A stretch of 64,000 nucleotides of DNA from Skeletonema tropicum (GCA_037178625.1 CM074148.1:930001-994000); one strand, 5' to 3'; shown: positions 53,126 to 64,000, counted from the first letter of the stretch. The notes: a model not told the origin generated them from the letters alone. Made by a program: numbers and translations.

Positions 53126-55558
53126 GAGGTTTTCAGATGTCGTGCACTTTTTCGTCGTGCAAGTTTCGTGCGTTTTCTATCCTGCGGGCTGCGGGCATTG
53201 CCCCCAGTCCTCCTTCCAGGTGGAACTCACCTTCGCCCCTCTCTCTATTATGTATTTCGATGGGAAGGTCTTATTTTTAAAGGCAATGAAGACGAAAGCT
53301 TTTCATACGGCACAAAAGTTGCAAAGGAAATAGTACACATCAATAGTTACTAAATAATAACAAAGAATTACATCTCTACATCAAGCTACGGTGTTTTCAA
53401 GGAGAGTGTTTCCAGAATTCATAGTATCGAACCTAGAGCCAAGGAATCCTCTGAAGAATATGAAACCTGATGAAGAAGTAGCTTGAAGAGTTCCGATGTC
53501 TCGTGACCATCTTCCTCCTCAGGTATTTCCGGAGACCAACATACTTCCCAAGCATCGCTATTGACTCAATTTCAGAAAATATCTTCGACGACTCTGCCTT
53601 GTCCTCCATTTATTTTAGTGTCGATCATGAAGAAGCCCATCAATCGCTATCGCCTCTGCAAAGCTGCCATCAAAACTATTATCGCTGCGCCATTGACGTT
53701 CAGCAGAGCTTGAATCACTGCTGCTTATACTGCTACCAACCCTAGAGATTCAAACTGGCTACAAGAGAATGCACTTGCACTGTCACTCTTCACTCCGTTG
53801 ATCACTCCATTTGCTTTAGGTCAGTACCAGTTTGAGCATAAATACAACTTAAAGCAGACAACGTAGACTGAGTTCCTGCTCATAATGAGAAGCCGAATCT
53901 TCACTAAACGGAAGGCCGCAGCGACAAAGGTCCCAAGCACGACTTCCGTGGATTGTCAAAATTGACAAGATGGAGGGGTCTTCACGCAATTCAACTCTTC
54001 GTAGGTGTTGATAATGCTTGTTTCTCTAAACCTGAACGTAGCGAAAAGTCTTTTGGAAGGGCCGGATAATCCTTTCATGTCACAAACAGGAATGGATACG
54101 TAAGTCACCGATGAATCGAAATCGGACCTGTCAGATCGGTTGCTATCTCTGAACTCATCTCCTGTGAGAAGCCCTCTTTGCGCCATGGGATGAGCGTCTC
54201 CAAATCATTGGCATACTCCTCTAGGTAGGCGATGATGGAAGGATCCATCTCTTGCCATGATGAATATATATAACAGAAATTTTAAAGTACGTCTGAATAG
54301 ACATAGACAAGGAACAAAACATTTCAGACGGACTTGCCCCAACAAACGTTTCTTCACAATATAATTGGCTGCCTTCGACTGTCGTACTTCAACTCATCCT
54401 TGCCTATCTTCCCATCCCTAACACGCGTATATTGAGATAGTGTGTGCACTGTAATAATGTGCAATTGATAAAACAAAGCAGAGTATGTGAGAATATACAC
54501 AGATCCACACCCACTAATATAATACATCATATACACTACTCACCCCACTCCTGATTGATAATTTCCTTCCCTGCATTAACTCCCTTCTGAATAGTGCGTC
54601 TAAGCAGTGCCCCAGATGGTTGAACTCTGACTCCAAGACTTCACACGGTTTCATCTTTTCATTTACGATCTTTTCCTCTATATCGGTGATGTCGTCTAGT
54701 GATGACTTCTTCTTCTTATCTTCGATCTTCTTTTTCCACCTCAAGCGCATCGTTCTTCTTTGCATTGACACGGGCGATACATGAATTGTATAGTTCATGG
54801 TCTTCCTCGTACAGCGTCATTCGATAATTTTCGATTACATTATCCACCTCATTCTCCTCTGGATAATTCTCAAACGTATCCCCATTCTCTAGTAAACGTA
54901 CTCGATGTGGCAGTAGCGAGAGATTTCGTCTTTCGTCACCTTTCCATTTATATACGAACTTTGCAGATAATAATACACGCCTCCCCTGATATATTATATT
55001 TGCAGATTGTAGATTTCTTCTTCTTGACGCGTAGCTGCATCATTATTTTGTGTTGACACCACCGGCTCCGTCTGCGATGCGTGGCAGTAAGTAGTGCAGC
55101 CACCGCTGCTGCGTTTAGTGCGTTTGTGGTCCTGCTTCATCTCATCATCCTTCACTTGTCCTGCTTCTTCTCATCAGAGTGAATGCGCGTCTCCTCTTTA
55201 GTGATACGTTTGCTACTGCGAGTCTGCATTTTCAATGATGGCGCTTTGTGATACAGTTATTGTTGTAGAAGGTTGTGGAGCTGTTCTAAATAACAATATC
55301 GTAGGAGTCTCTTTTTTGCTGCGTGTCCATGGGACTTACTCCAAGTGAGCGGAGCAGCAGAAGATCCTAACTGCGCGACGTACTGGGGGTACCACAGGTG
55401 TTGCTTCTCCAATTATTATCACTGGTTGATTGCTTTCTCAATGCCATCGCCATTGCCATTACACAAGTTGGCGCTTGGATTTCTGCTGCGTCGTGTAACT
55501 GTGTAAAAAAATGCACGAAACCTGTACGACGAAAAAGTGCACGACATCTGAAAATCTC
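53126..55558. mobile_element. Mutator-like DNA transposon MULE2 inside BspA-like gene 8
   Basis: 2,433 bp with 46-bp inverted ends (left GAGGTTTTCAGATGTCGTGC.., right read inwards GAGATTTTCAGATGTCGTGC..), about three mismatches, flanked by a 9-bp duplication. The 9-bp duplication and long inverted ends indicate the Mutator group (known). No transposase is seen. Minus-strand pieces look like decayed, possibly spliced coding: 54798-54545 (MRLRWKKKIEDKKKKSSLDD; LESEFNHLGHCLDALFRREL, then a GTGAGT donor), 54260-53956 (MDPSIIAYLEEYANDLETLI, then a frame change) and about 53610-53480 (MEDKAESSKIFSEIESIAML). None is recognised. The ends differ from MULE1, so it is a separate family. Confidence 0.85.
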
Positions 55559-55567
55559 GAGCTCGAG
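55559..55567. repeat. MULE2 target-site duplication, right copy
   Basis: GAGCTCGAG, matching 53117-53125. Confidence 0.82.
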
Positions 55568-56371
55568 TGTCGACGCTTTGATGTTCTGCTCTGTAGAGAT
55601 CTAATTTGTGAAGAACTGATCTAATCCACCCTCGTATCATCTCGGCCTGTTCTGCCGAAACATAATCTTCGTACCATTCAAGCCACTCGCCAGCGTATGC
55701 ATGAGGGAGAATCTGATTGATGGAATTAATTTCTTGGTTTATATCATTTCTCCAGCCCTCCAATTGTAAAGCGTCAATAGTTTCATCAAAACCCTCAACC
55801 AAATCAACGTGTTTCAAATTTTCACACTCTGCGAATATACTATCATCAGTAATCAACCCATCTTTCAATGGGATGGTGATTCGTTCCAGAGAGATGCACT
55901 CAGCGAATGCATAATATAAAATTAACTCCAGTTGATTACCAAATTTCACATCCTTCAAGTCTTCACAGCACTCGAATGCCGAATTCTCAACTATTTTGGT
56001 AGCGAGTAGGTGGATGCTACTCAAAGACCAGCAGCTACTGAATGCTGATCTTTTAATTATTTCCAGCTTGCCACATTCCACATCCGTCAGGGCTTCACAA
56101 TTATAGAATGCACAATGCCCAACAATTTTGACGCCCGGGATGATTACTCGTCTCAAGGAAGGGCAATGATAGAATGCATCTTTTTCAATTTCTTCTACTC
56201 TCCATCATGACACTTCACTTCAACAATGTTAGGATGCTCAAAAAATGCCCGCGCACGGATGAGTTTGACAGATTTATGCACAATGATATGAGTTGCGTCA
56301 TCGCGAATAAATTCTCCGTTTGTTCCCATGTAGTTGTACCGGATGAAATTATTGTCGCCCTCGTCTGACAT
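55559..56371 (-). pseudogene. BspA-like LRR gene 8, main piece
   Basis: ATG 56371 (MSDEGDNNFIRYNYMGTNGE). A one-base deletion at about 56203 breaks the frame after EVKCHDG; the repeats then continue (EEIEKDAFYHCP, RRVIIPGVKIVGHCAF, LTDVECGKLEIIKRSAF, LKDVKFGNQLELILYYAF, LERITIPLKDGLITDDSIF) into the helical C-terminal part (LQLEGWRNDINQEINSINQI; MIRGWIRSVLHKLDLYRAEHQ). After that a small deletion changes the frame, and MULE2 follows. The gene was thus damaged both by point changes and by insertion. Confidence 0.85.
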
Positions 56372-57737
56372 GATGTTAAAGTAGAGGGGGAGTAATGTAA
56401 TCTTAGCACGTAGTGTTAGGTGCTTAAGAAGTATTTAGGCACAGGGCACACAGCGGTCTTACAAAATTAAAGAAGGCCGCCATCATCGTCGGAGGTTGCG
56501 AATTGCAGAAGCATTGTGACAATCCCAATATTGTCATTTCCCTGAGACCAGAGAAGCTGACGAAGTCAAGCTTCGATGCGGCCAAGAAATAAAAAGGGCG
56601 TCAGAGTCAAGATCGTCCTCTCTCTCTAGAGAGAGATCAGGAATCAGGACGATCGGCTCTCTCAGCCCCGATCGCATAGGTTGGAAGGTTGATGTTTGCG
56701 ACGGCTTTTGTAGCAAGAGCTTCGTCGTTTTTTGACTACATATGCTCTTGCTTGCCTCCGTGCAGTCAACCCGTCATTGATTTGGACGATACCACCAGAG
56801 ATAAGTCAATTGCAATCAACCCATATCATGGAGCCCACTTCATCGCGAAGCGAGTAAAAATGAGCTTCCCCCTTGGAGGTTGGGGGGGGGTGCGCCTGCG
56901 GCCATGCGCTGCAGTCAACCCTTCATTTTCATTGGTGCGGACGTAGACGTAACTCTAGAAGTATGTGTATTCTATTTCTATGCCTATGCCTTTTCGCAAA
57001 TCGGTAAAGTACGTAGTTGCCGTGTATATAGTTACATAGGACAACTGTACTCTGGCTTCGTTTGCTTTGCAGGTTGATGTTGTAACATAAGGTACAGCTT
57101 TGTTTTGATGTGAAAGTGGGGTGAGTGATATTATGTAATCGTAGTAGGAAAAAGAATGTAACTCACATGTACTAAGTGATAAATTAACCAATAGCAATGT
57201 ATAGTAGTTCGATACAAGTATTGCTTGTAGAGCCCAAATTGATGTGGAATGATGTCTCTACAGAAGATGGTAAGAGTGACACACAACAATAGCTAAAAGT
57301 AGGTACTGGCTAGAAGTACGTACGTAAGTACTATGTAATGCAATTGCAACTTCCTTGGAAGCAACAAGCTAGGTTACGTTACACTAAAATAATCTATCTA
57401 TCTTACGTTACAAAAAAGGCCCAATAGACTTTCATACTGTAAACACCACAGCCTTTATCACGTACCTGTAATCATTGACATCCTACAAATGACACACAAC
57501 ACTCAGGCGAACAGCTCCCTTGGCGTCATCGTGATTTGATTTGAGTTGATGTGAAAGTTGAGAGAAAGTTGAAAGTGAAAGCGCATTGATTGATTGATTG
57601 TTTCAAACTATGTACTTTACCTCTCAACTCAACAGAAGATGTCAACCATGGTGAATGCGGCCTACTGTTGAGATAGAGAGGAGACAAAGAACATTCTTCC
57701 TCACCAACAATCATTCAACATAGCTCAAGAAAAAACC
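56372..57737. other. Intergenic region
   Basis: No gene supported. It contains a CTCTCTCTAGAGAGAG palindrome (56618-56636), the repeat at 56803-56895 with a G-run, and the presumed promoter of the plus-strand gene at 57738. Confidence 0.5.
56803..56895 (+). repeat. Dispersed repeat, copy b (partner 47372-47450)
   Basis: Shares TTGCAATCAACCC, AGCCCACTTCATCGCGAAGC and the C-run/G-run end with 47.4 kb. Confidence 0.7.
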
Positions 57738-60700
57738 ATGACAAATACCATACGAAAACGACGACGACAAATTTGTTGCACAATAACTCGCTCCTCTCGT
57801 CGTCGCCGCCGCCATGAGGATGTCAACAACTCCTCCTCCATACTAATAATTTCACGACCATGGTCGTCCATCCTATTACTCACTCTAACACTATTCACCA
57901 ACACCCTGCTGCAGCCAGCCACGGCACAAAAAACATCTCTCCAAGGATATCTCTACTGGGACATCAATTCCAATGGCATTCTCGACCAAGGCGAGTTAAA
58001 TTCCGGTGTGGTGGATATGACGATACAATTACGAGATTGTGCTTCTGCTACTACTACTAATTTTGGAAAGAATACTAATAATGTCATTGTGGATGAAACA
58101 ATTAGCAAATGGCATCCACTCAATCCCGGTGAGAAATTTGAGGGACATAATGCAATTTATAGTGGTGGTGGATATTACAAATTTGATATTGATATGTCGT
58201 GTTTGATTACGGATGATGACTTGACTATTACTACTGCTACTGAAGAAACTACTACTACTACTAATGGAGGAGGAGCAGCCAAGAAAGGATGTTATTTACT
58301 AGTTAGTTCATTAGAGGGATATCAAATTACAAGTTCATTTCCATTACGACATTTGAATTATCATGAACGAGACTTTACAACAACATCAAGTGGTACAAGT
58401 GGTGGTGGGAGAGCATCACAGGTGTTTGATTGGATACCCTATTATGATGTCATGCCTACTACTACTACTACCGACGACAACTCGTTTGGTAGTAGTAGCA
58501 CGACGTCGGAAGAAGAAACGTTGTCATCATCATCAATGATTAATCATGGTTATCATGCACGAACACAACAGTGTTTTGGATATCATCCTACCAAACATGC
58601 ATGGTACATGTTTCCTTCCAGTAGTAGTACTTCCACTACCACCATCACCACCTCAACAACAACAACAACAACAGCAGCAGCAATCATTGGTGGGAGTAGT
58701 GGTAAAACTACCACCACCTCCACGGCAATACAACTAGCAACACCCAACGAATACCAATACGGCTACGATACCTTAATCTATGGACCGGATGGTAACACGA
58801 ACGAGGTGGATGTGTATGATACCACTTTGAGTATGACTCCGGTGGGATTGAGTGAGAATGGGTGGCCGTTGGAGTTGAGGGTGACTACGGATGTTACGAC
58901 GATTGTGGGTAGTGATGATAATAATGACAAGACGATGGACAATGACAAGAAGGGAGGAGGAGGGCTCATCAACCATCACAATAATAATGGAGGGTTGATA
59001 CTGGGATTGAAATTGGACAAGGATCGGACTACCGGAGACTATGTATTATTAAGTGACTCGGAGAATTTGGAGGAGGGGAAGGGTAAGAGTGGTGGTGGAA
59101 CTAATGGTGAGAGGGGGGGAGAGGCACGATTTGAATTTGTATCGACGAGTAATGGAGGAGATGAGTCTGTGTCGTCGGCATTAACGTATTTTAGTGACAG
59201 GAGGGGGGATGGTGGTGGTAGTAGTAGTAGTGATGACAATGTCACTGATACCATTACTTTCAATAATGATGATGATGATGACAGCAGCAACGAAGAAGAA
59301 TACGATCCTCATCATCATGACAATAATAGGAATGGAATACTGGAAAATCCACGAGTCATGATTGATGTCATCCAATCGTTTTTATTAGAACGGGGGAATT
59401 TGAACACGTTGGAGGGGGGAGCGTTAGAACTTGCGGGTTTGACGGTTGTTTTGTTGAATCAGTGGTCGTTGGTGAGTGTGGTGGATAAGGCGCAGAAGAA
59501 GAAGAATAATTCACAACAACAGCAACAACAACAGCAGGGGGGGACTACTGTCTCTTTTGCGACGAGAGACTTGGTTTTGTTGGCGGGGGAGGATGACAAT
59601 GATAGTAGAGAAGAGGAGGAGAAGACGGTGAGGCCTCCTCTCCGGGGATCACTTTCACTTTCGTCGTCCGGGAAAGATAACAGAGGCAATAGCAACAAGG
59701 GTAGTACCCGTATGTCCTCCAATCATCATCGTCTACTTCGAGGAGGATATCATCAGCAACACCCTGGTTCCAATCATAGAAGTATGATTGCCCTCCCCGA
59801 GCCACATTTGGTGTTTGAATTCGCCGTATACGCCAAGTACAGAGAAAGAAGAGACACCCCCAATCAAGACGCAGTAGCCCTCCAAGTGTCGTCCAATTTT
59901 GGAAATATCGTTGCCAACACCTGCAATACCAAACGTGAAGCCTTAATTGCCAGGATACGTGGTCGCAGTGGGTACTTCCAGGGCTGCAATCCAAAGACTA
60001 CTCAATCTAGCAACAATGAGAATACAGATGGGAGTGTCACCTACACTGCCTTTGGTGGGGGGGAAAAGGATTACGTCGAGATTAATATCGGGGTTGTGAA
60101 TCGTTTTGATTGTGACAAGTTGCTCCCGTTGTATTACTTTGAGCTTGAAAGCTTGGCGGTGAGGCCAATCATTGATAATTCTGGGGGAAGTTTGAGTCGG
60201 CAGGGGGAAGTGCTGTCGAAAGCGTTGCAACTTTTGCAAGTTGATGATGGGTATTATGACGTGAGAGGCGCTCCAACTGCGAATAATTCTTCCAAGCCTA
60301 TCATTGTAGTATCTGTCTCGGTAGTGATGGGCGTACTGTTTGTTGCTACCGTGGCTGCCGTGTGGTATGTCCGAAGAGAGCGCCGTAAGCTACGTGAGGA
60401 GAGGGAGAGGAGAAGGAAGGCAAAGGAAGCACGAAAGCAGCGGAAGCATGAGCGAAGTCTCAAGAAAGAAGCGAAGGGGAAGAAGGAAAGGGTGGCAATT
60501 GCAACAACGGACAAAGAGGAATCTATTCCAGTGAAAGTGGATGATGCTCCTAGTTTGAGCAATGGTCTTGTTGGAGACAAGCAGGCGTCAAAGAATGAAG
60601 GGATCAAACATGAATCTGATGATGACTCTGATGCCGATAGTGAATTGGAGAGGCTATTTGATAGCCCTGAACCTGATTCGAATTCTCGAGAAGAGAAAGA

Positions 60701-62738
60701 TGCCCGTCCTACAAGGGAGCCCAGGAGAAGGAAGAAGAAAGCAGAAGGTGGAGGATCTGAATCGGATAGTGATCATTTAAACGCAAGCTCGCGTTCACAA
60801 AGGAGGAAGCGAAGAGCGAGGAGGAGGAGGAAGAGGGTGGATGGTGGGTCGGAAACAGATAGTAAGACGACTGATCATGATGCTTCGAATATTTCTGGTA
60901 TGAATAATACCACATTTGATGATCGTCAAAGCACGGACAAAACGCCGGCCACTCGATCACAGTCATCTCACCACGAATCAGATCCACACTCGAGCAAAGC
61001 AGATGCTGATGAGGACTCTGAGCCTCCCACCCGAATTGAAGTTTCGAAAAGAGACACATTGCAGAAAGGTATTAGCGATATTTCGTTGGGTCTGGCAGCG
61101 TCGTTGAAAAAATCTTTCACTAGAGCTGCGGCGACACTGAAAGATTTGCAAGATTTGAAGGAAGATGACCCTGCGGTGACACTGAAAGATGATTTGCAGG
61201 AAGATGACCCTAATTCGGAGAAAGAAGATCATCCTCGGGAAAAGAAGAAAGAGGCGAAGAGCTCCGAGCATAAGGATGCTGACACATCACGCAAAGACAG
61301 AAAGGGAGAATTGAGGCGAACAAGAAGTAGGAGAACAAATCTAACGAAGGCGATGTCTTCTTTTAGAAAATCGAGCACGGCAATCAAAGCAGATGTTGGA
61401 GAGGAAAGTAGAAGAAAACGAGGTAGCCGGCCTGCTCTCTCGAAGGTCATGTCCTCTATTAGGAAGTCAGCCAATGAAAACGAAGAGACCAACACTTCAG
61501 AAAGAAAGACGCTCACTAGATCTAAAATGTTGTCACAGGTGAGGATGTCGGTGAGAAATTTAGTTATAGGAGAGCTCAGCTCAAGTTCAGATGATGATAG
61601 CTCGTCAGGCAGCGATAGTAGCTCCGATAGTGACTCTTCGTCGTCATCTGATAACTCTGCAGATATGAAACGAAAGCGCCATGCAAGAAAGGCTGTCTCT
61701 CGTAGGACTACTAGCGAGAGCAAGTCTAGAAAGGAGAAGGAATCAGATACAGAGAATAGTAGACAGAGAAAGCCTAGTAGGCATGGTCGCGGTGAAAAGA
61801 GAGCGAGTTTGGATGATAAAATGAAGCCCAAAGAATCCGAAGAAATGTCCAAGACAAATGACTACCTGCCTCATAAATTGGATGCGAATACGACAGAATT
61901 TACAAGAGTTGACGACAGTAGCTGTGCTGCTGTTGCCACAATGGCAATGAAACCTCCCTCGGAGAGATCATTAGGGTCGAAAACAAAATCATCCAAATCC
62001 AACTCTGATTCTCATAGAGCAGATACCGGATCAAAGAGAAGCAGAAGGGATAAGAGTGAATCTCATGGCCATCGCGAAAGACGGAAGAAAGATAAATCCA
62101 GTCGTCATCATTCCTCCTCGAAGAAATCTCACAAGAAGAAGGACGAAGAGGGCAAGGGTAATACGGTACGCAAGTCCGAGCATCAGGGATCTCGTAAGGC
62201 CTTGGACAATTTGAGGTCGTCTTTCAAACGGTCACTCTCACTTTCTAATTCTATGTCAGGAAAGAAGCTATCTGAGTCTGCAAAGGTTGCCCTCGAAAGT
62301 GAAGAAGACGCCAAAGATTCCAAGAAAAAGTCAAAGCATTCATCGAAAAGGAACAGTTCTCGTAAGCATCGTCATCGCGACGAGTCTGACAGGGGTTCAC
62401 ATCGCGATCAGAAGCATCGCGAAGACGATCGTCATCGCGACGAGTCTGACAGGGGTTCACATCGCGATCAGAAGCATCGCGAAGACGAGTCTGAAAGAGG
62501 TGAGAAAGATGCAGAGCGAAACGCAGAGAGAAGAAAGAGGCAAAGCCGCAGAAAATATTCTGATGAGTTTCCGGACCGGGAAACAGATCGTGGTGCATCG
62601 CACAAAGGCAGGACTCACAAATCATCCCCACATCGCACCAAGACGAAGTCGTCATCTTCAAAACATCCAAGTCACAAGAAAAGCAGTGGGAATGGCGAAA
62701 GAAGCAGCAGGAGAAGAACGGCAGAGAGTGCAAATTGA
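57738..62738 (+). CDS. Large single-pass membrane protein with charged cytoplasmic tail
   Basis: 1,666 aa in one exon. An Arg-rich start is followed by a signal/anchor segment (residues about 42-60, SSILLLTLTLFTNTLLQP). Next comes GYLYWDINSNGILDQGE (71-87), a DxNxNGxxDxGE calcium-loop pattern like those opening SdrD/Cna-B or dockerin-type modules. The outer region to about residue 850 holds Thr/Ser-rich low-complexity runs and two more compact parts (around 345-395 and 690-840 with several Cys). A membrane span lies at about 854-876 (IIVVSVSVVMGVLFVATVAA), followed by RRERRKLREERERRRKAKEA and about 780 residues rich in Lys, Arg, Ser, Glu and Asp with repeats such as SKVMSSIRKSA / KAMSSFRKSS and a 20-residue duplicate near the end. 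I infer a surface protein with a disordered inner tail; function unknown. The ATG is the first in frame. Confidence 0.75.
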   Translation: MTNTIRKRRRQICCTITRSSRRRRRHEDVNNSSSILIISRPWSSILLLTLTLFTNTLLQPATAQKTSLQGYLYWDINSNGILDQGELNSGVVDMTIQLRDCASATTTNFGKNTNNVIVDETISKWHPLNPGEKFEGHNAIYSGGGYYKFDIDMSCLITDDDLTITTATEETTTTTNGGGAAKKGCYLLVSSLEGYQITSSFPLRHLNYHERDFTTTSSGTSGGGRASQVFDWIPYYDVMPTTTTTDDNSFGSSSTTSEEETLSSSSMINHGYHARTQQCFGYHPTKHAWYMFPSSSSTSTTTITTSTTTTTTAAAIIGGSSGKTTTTSTAIQLATPNEYQYGYDTLIYGPDGNTNEVDVYDTTLSMTPVGLSENGWPLELRVTTDVTTIVGSDDNNDKTMDNDKKGGGGLINHHNNNGGLILGLKLDKDRTTGDYVLLSDSENLEEGKGKSGGGTNGERGGEARFEFVSTSNGGDESVSSALTYFSDRRGDGGGSSSSDDNVTDTITFNNDDDDDSSNEEEYDPHHHDNNRNGILENPRVMIDVIQSFLLERGNLNTLEGGALELAGLTVVLLNQWSLVSVVDKAQKKKNNSQQQQQQQQGGTTVSFATRDLVLLAGEDDNDSREEEEKTVRPPLRGSLSLSSSGKDNRGNSNKGSTRMSSNHHRLLRGGYHQQHPGSNHRSMIALPEPHLVFEFAVYAKYRERRDTPNQDAVALQVSSNFGNIVANTCNTKREALIARIRGRSGYFQGCNPKTTQSSNNENTDGSVTYTAFGGGEKDYVEINIGVVNRFDCDKLLPLYYFELESLAVRPIIDNSGGSLSRQGEVLSKALQLLQVDDGYYDVRGAPTANNSSKPIIVVSVSVVMGVLFVATVAAVWYVRRERRKLREERERRRKAKEARKQRKHERSLKKEAKGKKERVAIATTDKEESIPVKVDDAPSLSNGLVGDKQASKNEGIKHESDDDSDADSELERLFDSPEPDSNSREEKDARPTREPRRRKKKAEGGGSESDSDHLNASSRSQRRKRRARRRRKRVDGGSETDSKTTDHDASNISGMNNTTFDDRQSTDKTPATRSQSSHHESDPHSSKADADEDSEPPTRIEVSKRDTLQKGISDISLGLAASLKKSFTRAAATLKDLQDLKEDDPAVTLKDDLQEDDPNSEKEDHPREKKKEAKSSEHKDADTSRKDRKGELRRTRSRRTNLTKAMSSFRKSSTAIKADVGEESRRKRGSRPALSKVMSSIRKSANENEETNTSERKTLTRSKMLSQVRMSVRNLVIGELSSSSDDDSSSGSDSSSDSDSSSSSDNSADMKRKRHARKAVSRRTTSESKSRKEKESDTENSRQRKPSRHGRGEKRASLDDKMKPKESEEMSKTNDYLPHKLDANTTEFTRVDDSSCAAVATMAMKPPSERSLGSKTKSSKSNSDSHRADTGSKRSRRDKSESHGHRERRKKDKSSRHHSSSKKSHKKKDEEGKGNTVRKSEHQGSRKALDNLRSSFKRSLSLSNSMSGKKLSESAKVALESEEDAKDSKKKSKHSSKRNSSRKHRHRDESDRGSHRDQKHREDDRHRDESDRGSHRDQKHREDESERGEKDAERNAERRKRQSRRKYSDEFPDRETDRGASHKGRTHKSSPHRTKTKSSSSKHPSHKKSSGNGERSSRRRTAESAN
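62368..62487 (+). repeat. Perfect 60-bp tandem duplication in coding sequence
   Basis: Two identical 60-bp units encode RDESDRGSHRDQKHREDD-type 20-residue repeats in the tail of the 1,666-aa protein. Multiple of three, so the frame is kept. Confidence 0.93.
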
Positions 62739-63774
62739 AGTATTTGTTAGTGTCCAGAGTGTTTGTATTAGTGAAATGATTTGTACAGTTTTATCCTTCT
62801 CTCTATATCATGGTAATGTTGGCGGGAATCTTCGTGTTCGTGGTGCTCAGTGAGCTATGGAAATGAATGTCAATAAGTTGTCCTATACCCTCGGCCAACA
62901 TCTATGTACCATACAATCCGTCTTCTTTCGATTCGCAGGAATGTACTTCGTATTTTTATTTGGATGAGATGGCTTGTGAGTAACATTACATAAAATCGCA
63001 ACTCCTCTGTCGGGAGCACTTGACGCCTCTATCTATTGCTTGCTAAGATTTTAATGTGGTGCTGTTTCTACATTGGTTTGATAGCCAGGCTGGTTCCTCA
63101 AGCCCTACGTGGTAGAAATTTTAGGAAAAAGTGCCACTTTGCTTAGCCACCTTTTGCTAGCCAGAAGGTAAAATGCCTTTACGATTCTTTGCTCCGTCAC
63201 GTAGTGCTTGTACGCAAGGCTGGACGCTCGTCGGATTTATACAGAAACAGAAAGGCAACCTGCTGCTCCGTCAAGGTCAAGTCACATGCAATTAGATACC
63301 TTGTGCAACTAGAGAGCTAGCGAAAGACTACTAGTAGCAGTAACTGGACATGGTGCTAATACTTAAGAGTGGGCGAAGTAGAGCTCTCTCTCTAGCTAGA
63401 GAGAGATGATGGTGAAGCGGAGCTACACGCTAACGTCATCCTCAACTAAGGATCAACTAAAGACGGACTGAAGTTGCTATTTGACACGTGGATCTACGAT
63501 GTATGACTTTCGGAACGGTACTAGATACTGCCTCCACGGTCATTGCTGGTGACGCTCTTGGGTAAACTGAAGGCTGGACGCGTGTTCTACTAGTTCCATC
63601 GTACAAACTAAAAGCGCTCAAGAAATCCTTTCATGCGAACGCTCGCATCCGAAAAACACAAACCCATCTACTTTTAAGTATCTCAACACACAACACAAGC
63701 CCAACCACAAAACACTCTAAAGAGAACCACGCATTCTGCCATTATTCTTTTTGACGGACGAGTAAACTTGAAAG
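62739..63774. other. Intergenic region
   Basis: No gene supported. A palindromic CTCTCTCTAGCTAGAGAGAG lies at 63387-63406. The last 150 bp, CA-rich (CAACACACAACACAAGCCC), are the likely leader of the gene starting at 63775. Confidence 0.5.
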
Positions 63775-63855
63775 ATGAAAGCCTATCTCTTTGCATCTGC
63801 AGCACTCATGCTACTTAGTGCCATCCCAGGCACTCTCTGCTCCGTCGAGGCCGAG
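63775..63855 (+). CDS. First exon of a secreted protein (runs off window)
   Basis: ATG 63775 encodes 27 residues, MKAYLFASAALMLLSAIPGT then LCSVEAE, a textbook signal peptide, ending at GAG|GTAAGC, a strong splice donor at 63856. The intron continues to the window end with a T-rich stretch (TTCTTTTTCATCGC). Retention in the ER pathway or secretion is likely; the mature protein is outside the window. Confidence 0.65.
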
Positions 63856-64000
63856 GTAAGCTCCTTCCGATAATCCGAGCAGAAGCAGGCGCATAGATTT
63901 ACTTCAACCACGGCCTTAGATTTGTTACTGTTTCCTTTGAATGCTCAAAAGTTGTGCCTCTTCTTTTTCATCGCTTCCATTCTTCTAATTCTATCTATGC

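Noticed and set aside
54781..55056. Plus-strand ORF in MULE2
   Set aside because: Overlaps antisense of the more protein-like minus-strand pieces and has no features.
61229..61852. 207-codon minus-strand ORF, Leu/Ser-rich
   Set aside because: Antisense of the Ser/Glu/Lys-rich tail of the 1,666-aa protein, whose codon bias makes the reverse strand open.

Overview
The window looks like nuclear DNA of a diatom, most likely a centric one. This is inference from family content: copia elements with diatom-type pol, BspA-like leucine-rich repeat genes, a bestrophin, a nuclear adenylosuccinate synthetase with an N-terminal extension, and short GT-AG introns. No species can be named from sequence alone. 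No tRNA, rRNA, CRISPR array or bacterial operon was recognised.

0.7-17.2 kb is a stack of nested transposons. A BspA-like gene (minus) was split by LTR element B (1897-16823, 4-bp duplication ATCC). B was split by copia element A (6597-15771, LTRs that read as identical, 5-bp duplication GATAT). A's gag was split by a Mutator-like DNA transposon (MULE1, 7275-9302, 9-bp duplication ATCAGGAGT). A truncated copia fragment (C, about 690-1836) abuts the broken gene. A encodes Gag, protease, integrase, RT and RNase H. B lacks recognisable gag-pol and instead carries about 1,690 codons of unknown coding sequence plus a copia RNase H stub; this is the most unusual item here.

17.2-38.6 kb holds a run of BspA-like genes (one intact, the others frameshifted or truncated), a 968-aa polytopic membrane protein, a 5'-truncated LINE with a 16-bp target duplication, a three-exon bestrophin (putative anion/bicarbonate channel), a transposon-derived C2H2 reading frame broken by one stop codon, and a three-exon unknown gene with palindromic hairpins in its introns and at its stop codon.

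38.6-47.9 kb is gene-poor: a Ser/Arg-rich gene and a partial duplicate of its last exon, fragments of adenylosuccinate synthetase and BspA genes, an orphan multicopper-oxidase C-terminal domain, and tandemly duplicated, degenerate RNase H-like retroelement sequence.

47.9-64 kb contains the intact two-exon adenylosuccinate synthetase, a small unknown gene, another BspA-like gene split by a second Mutator-like element (MULE2, 53126-55558, 9-bp duplication GAGCTCGAG), a 1,666-aa single-pass membrane protein with a large charged cytoplasmic tail, and the first exon of a secreted protein running off the window. Host genes thus sit as islands in transposon-rich DNA, and the BspA family is both expanded and repeatedly used as an insertion site.
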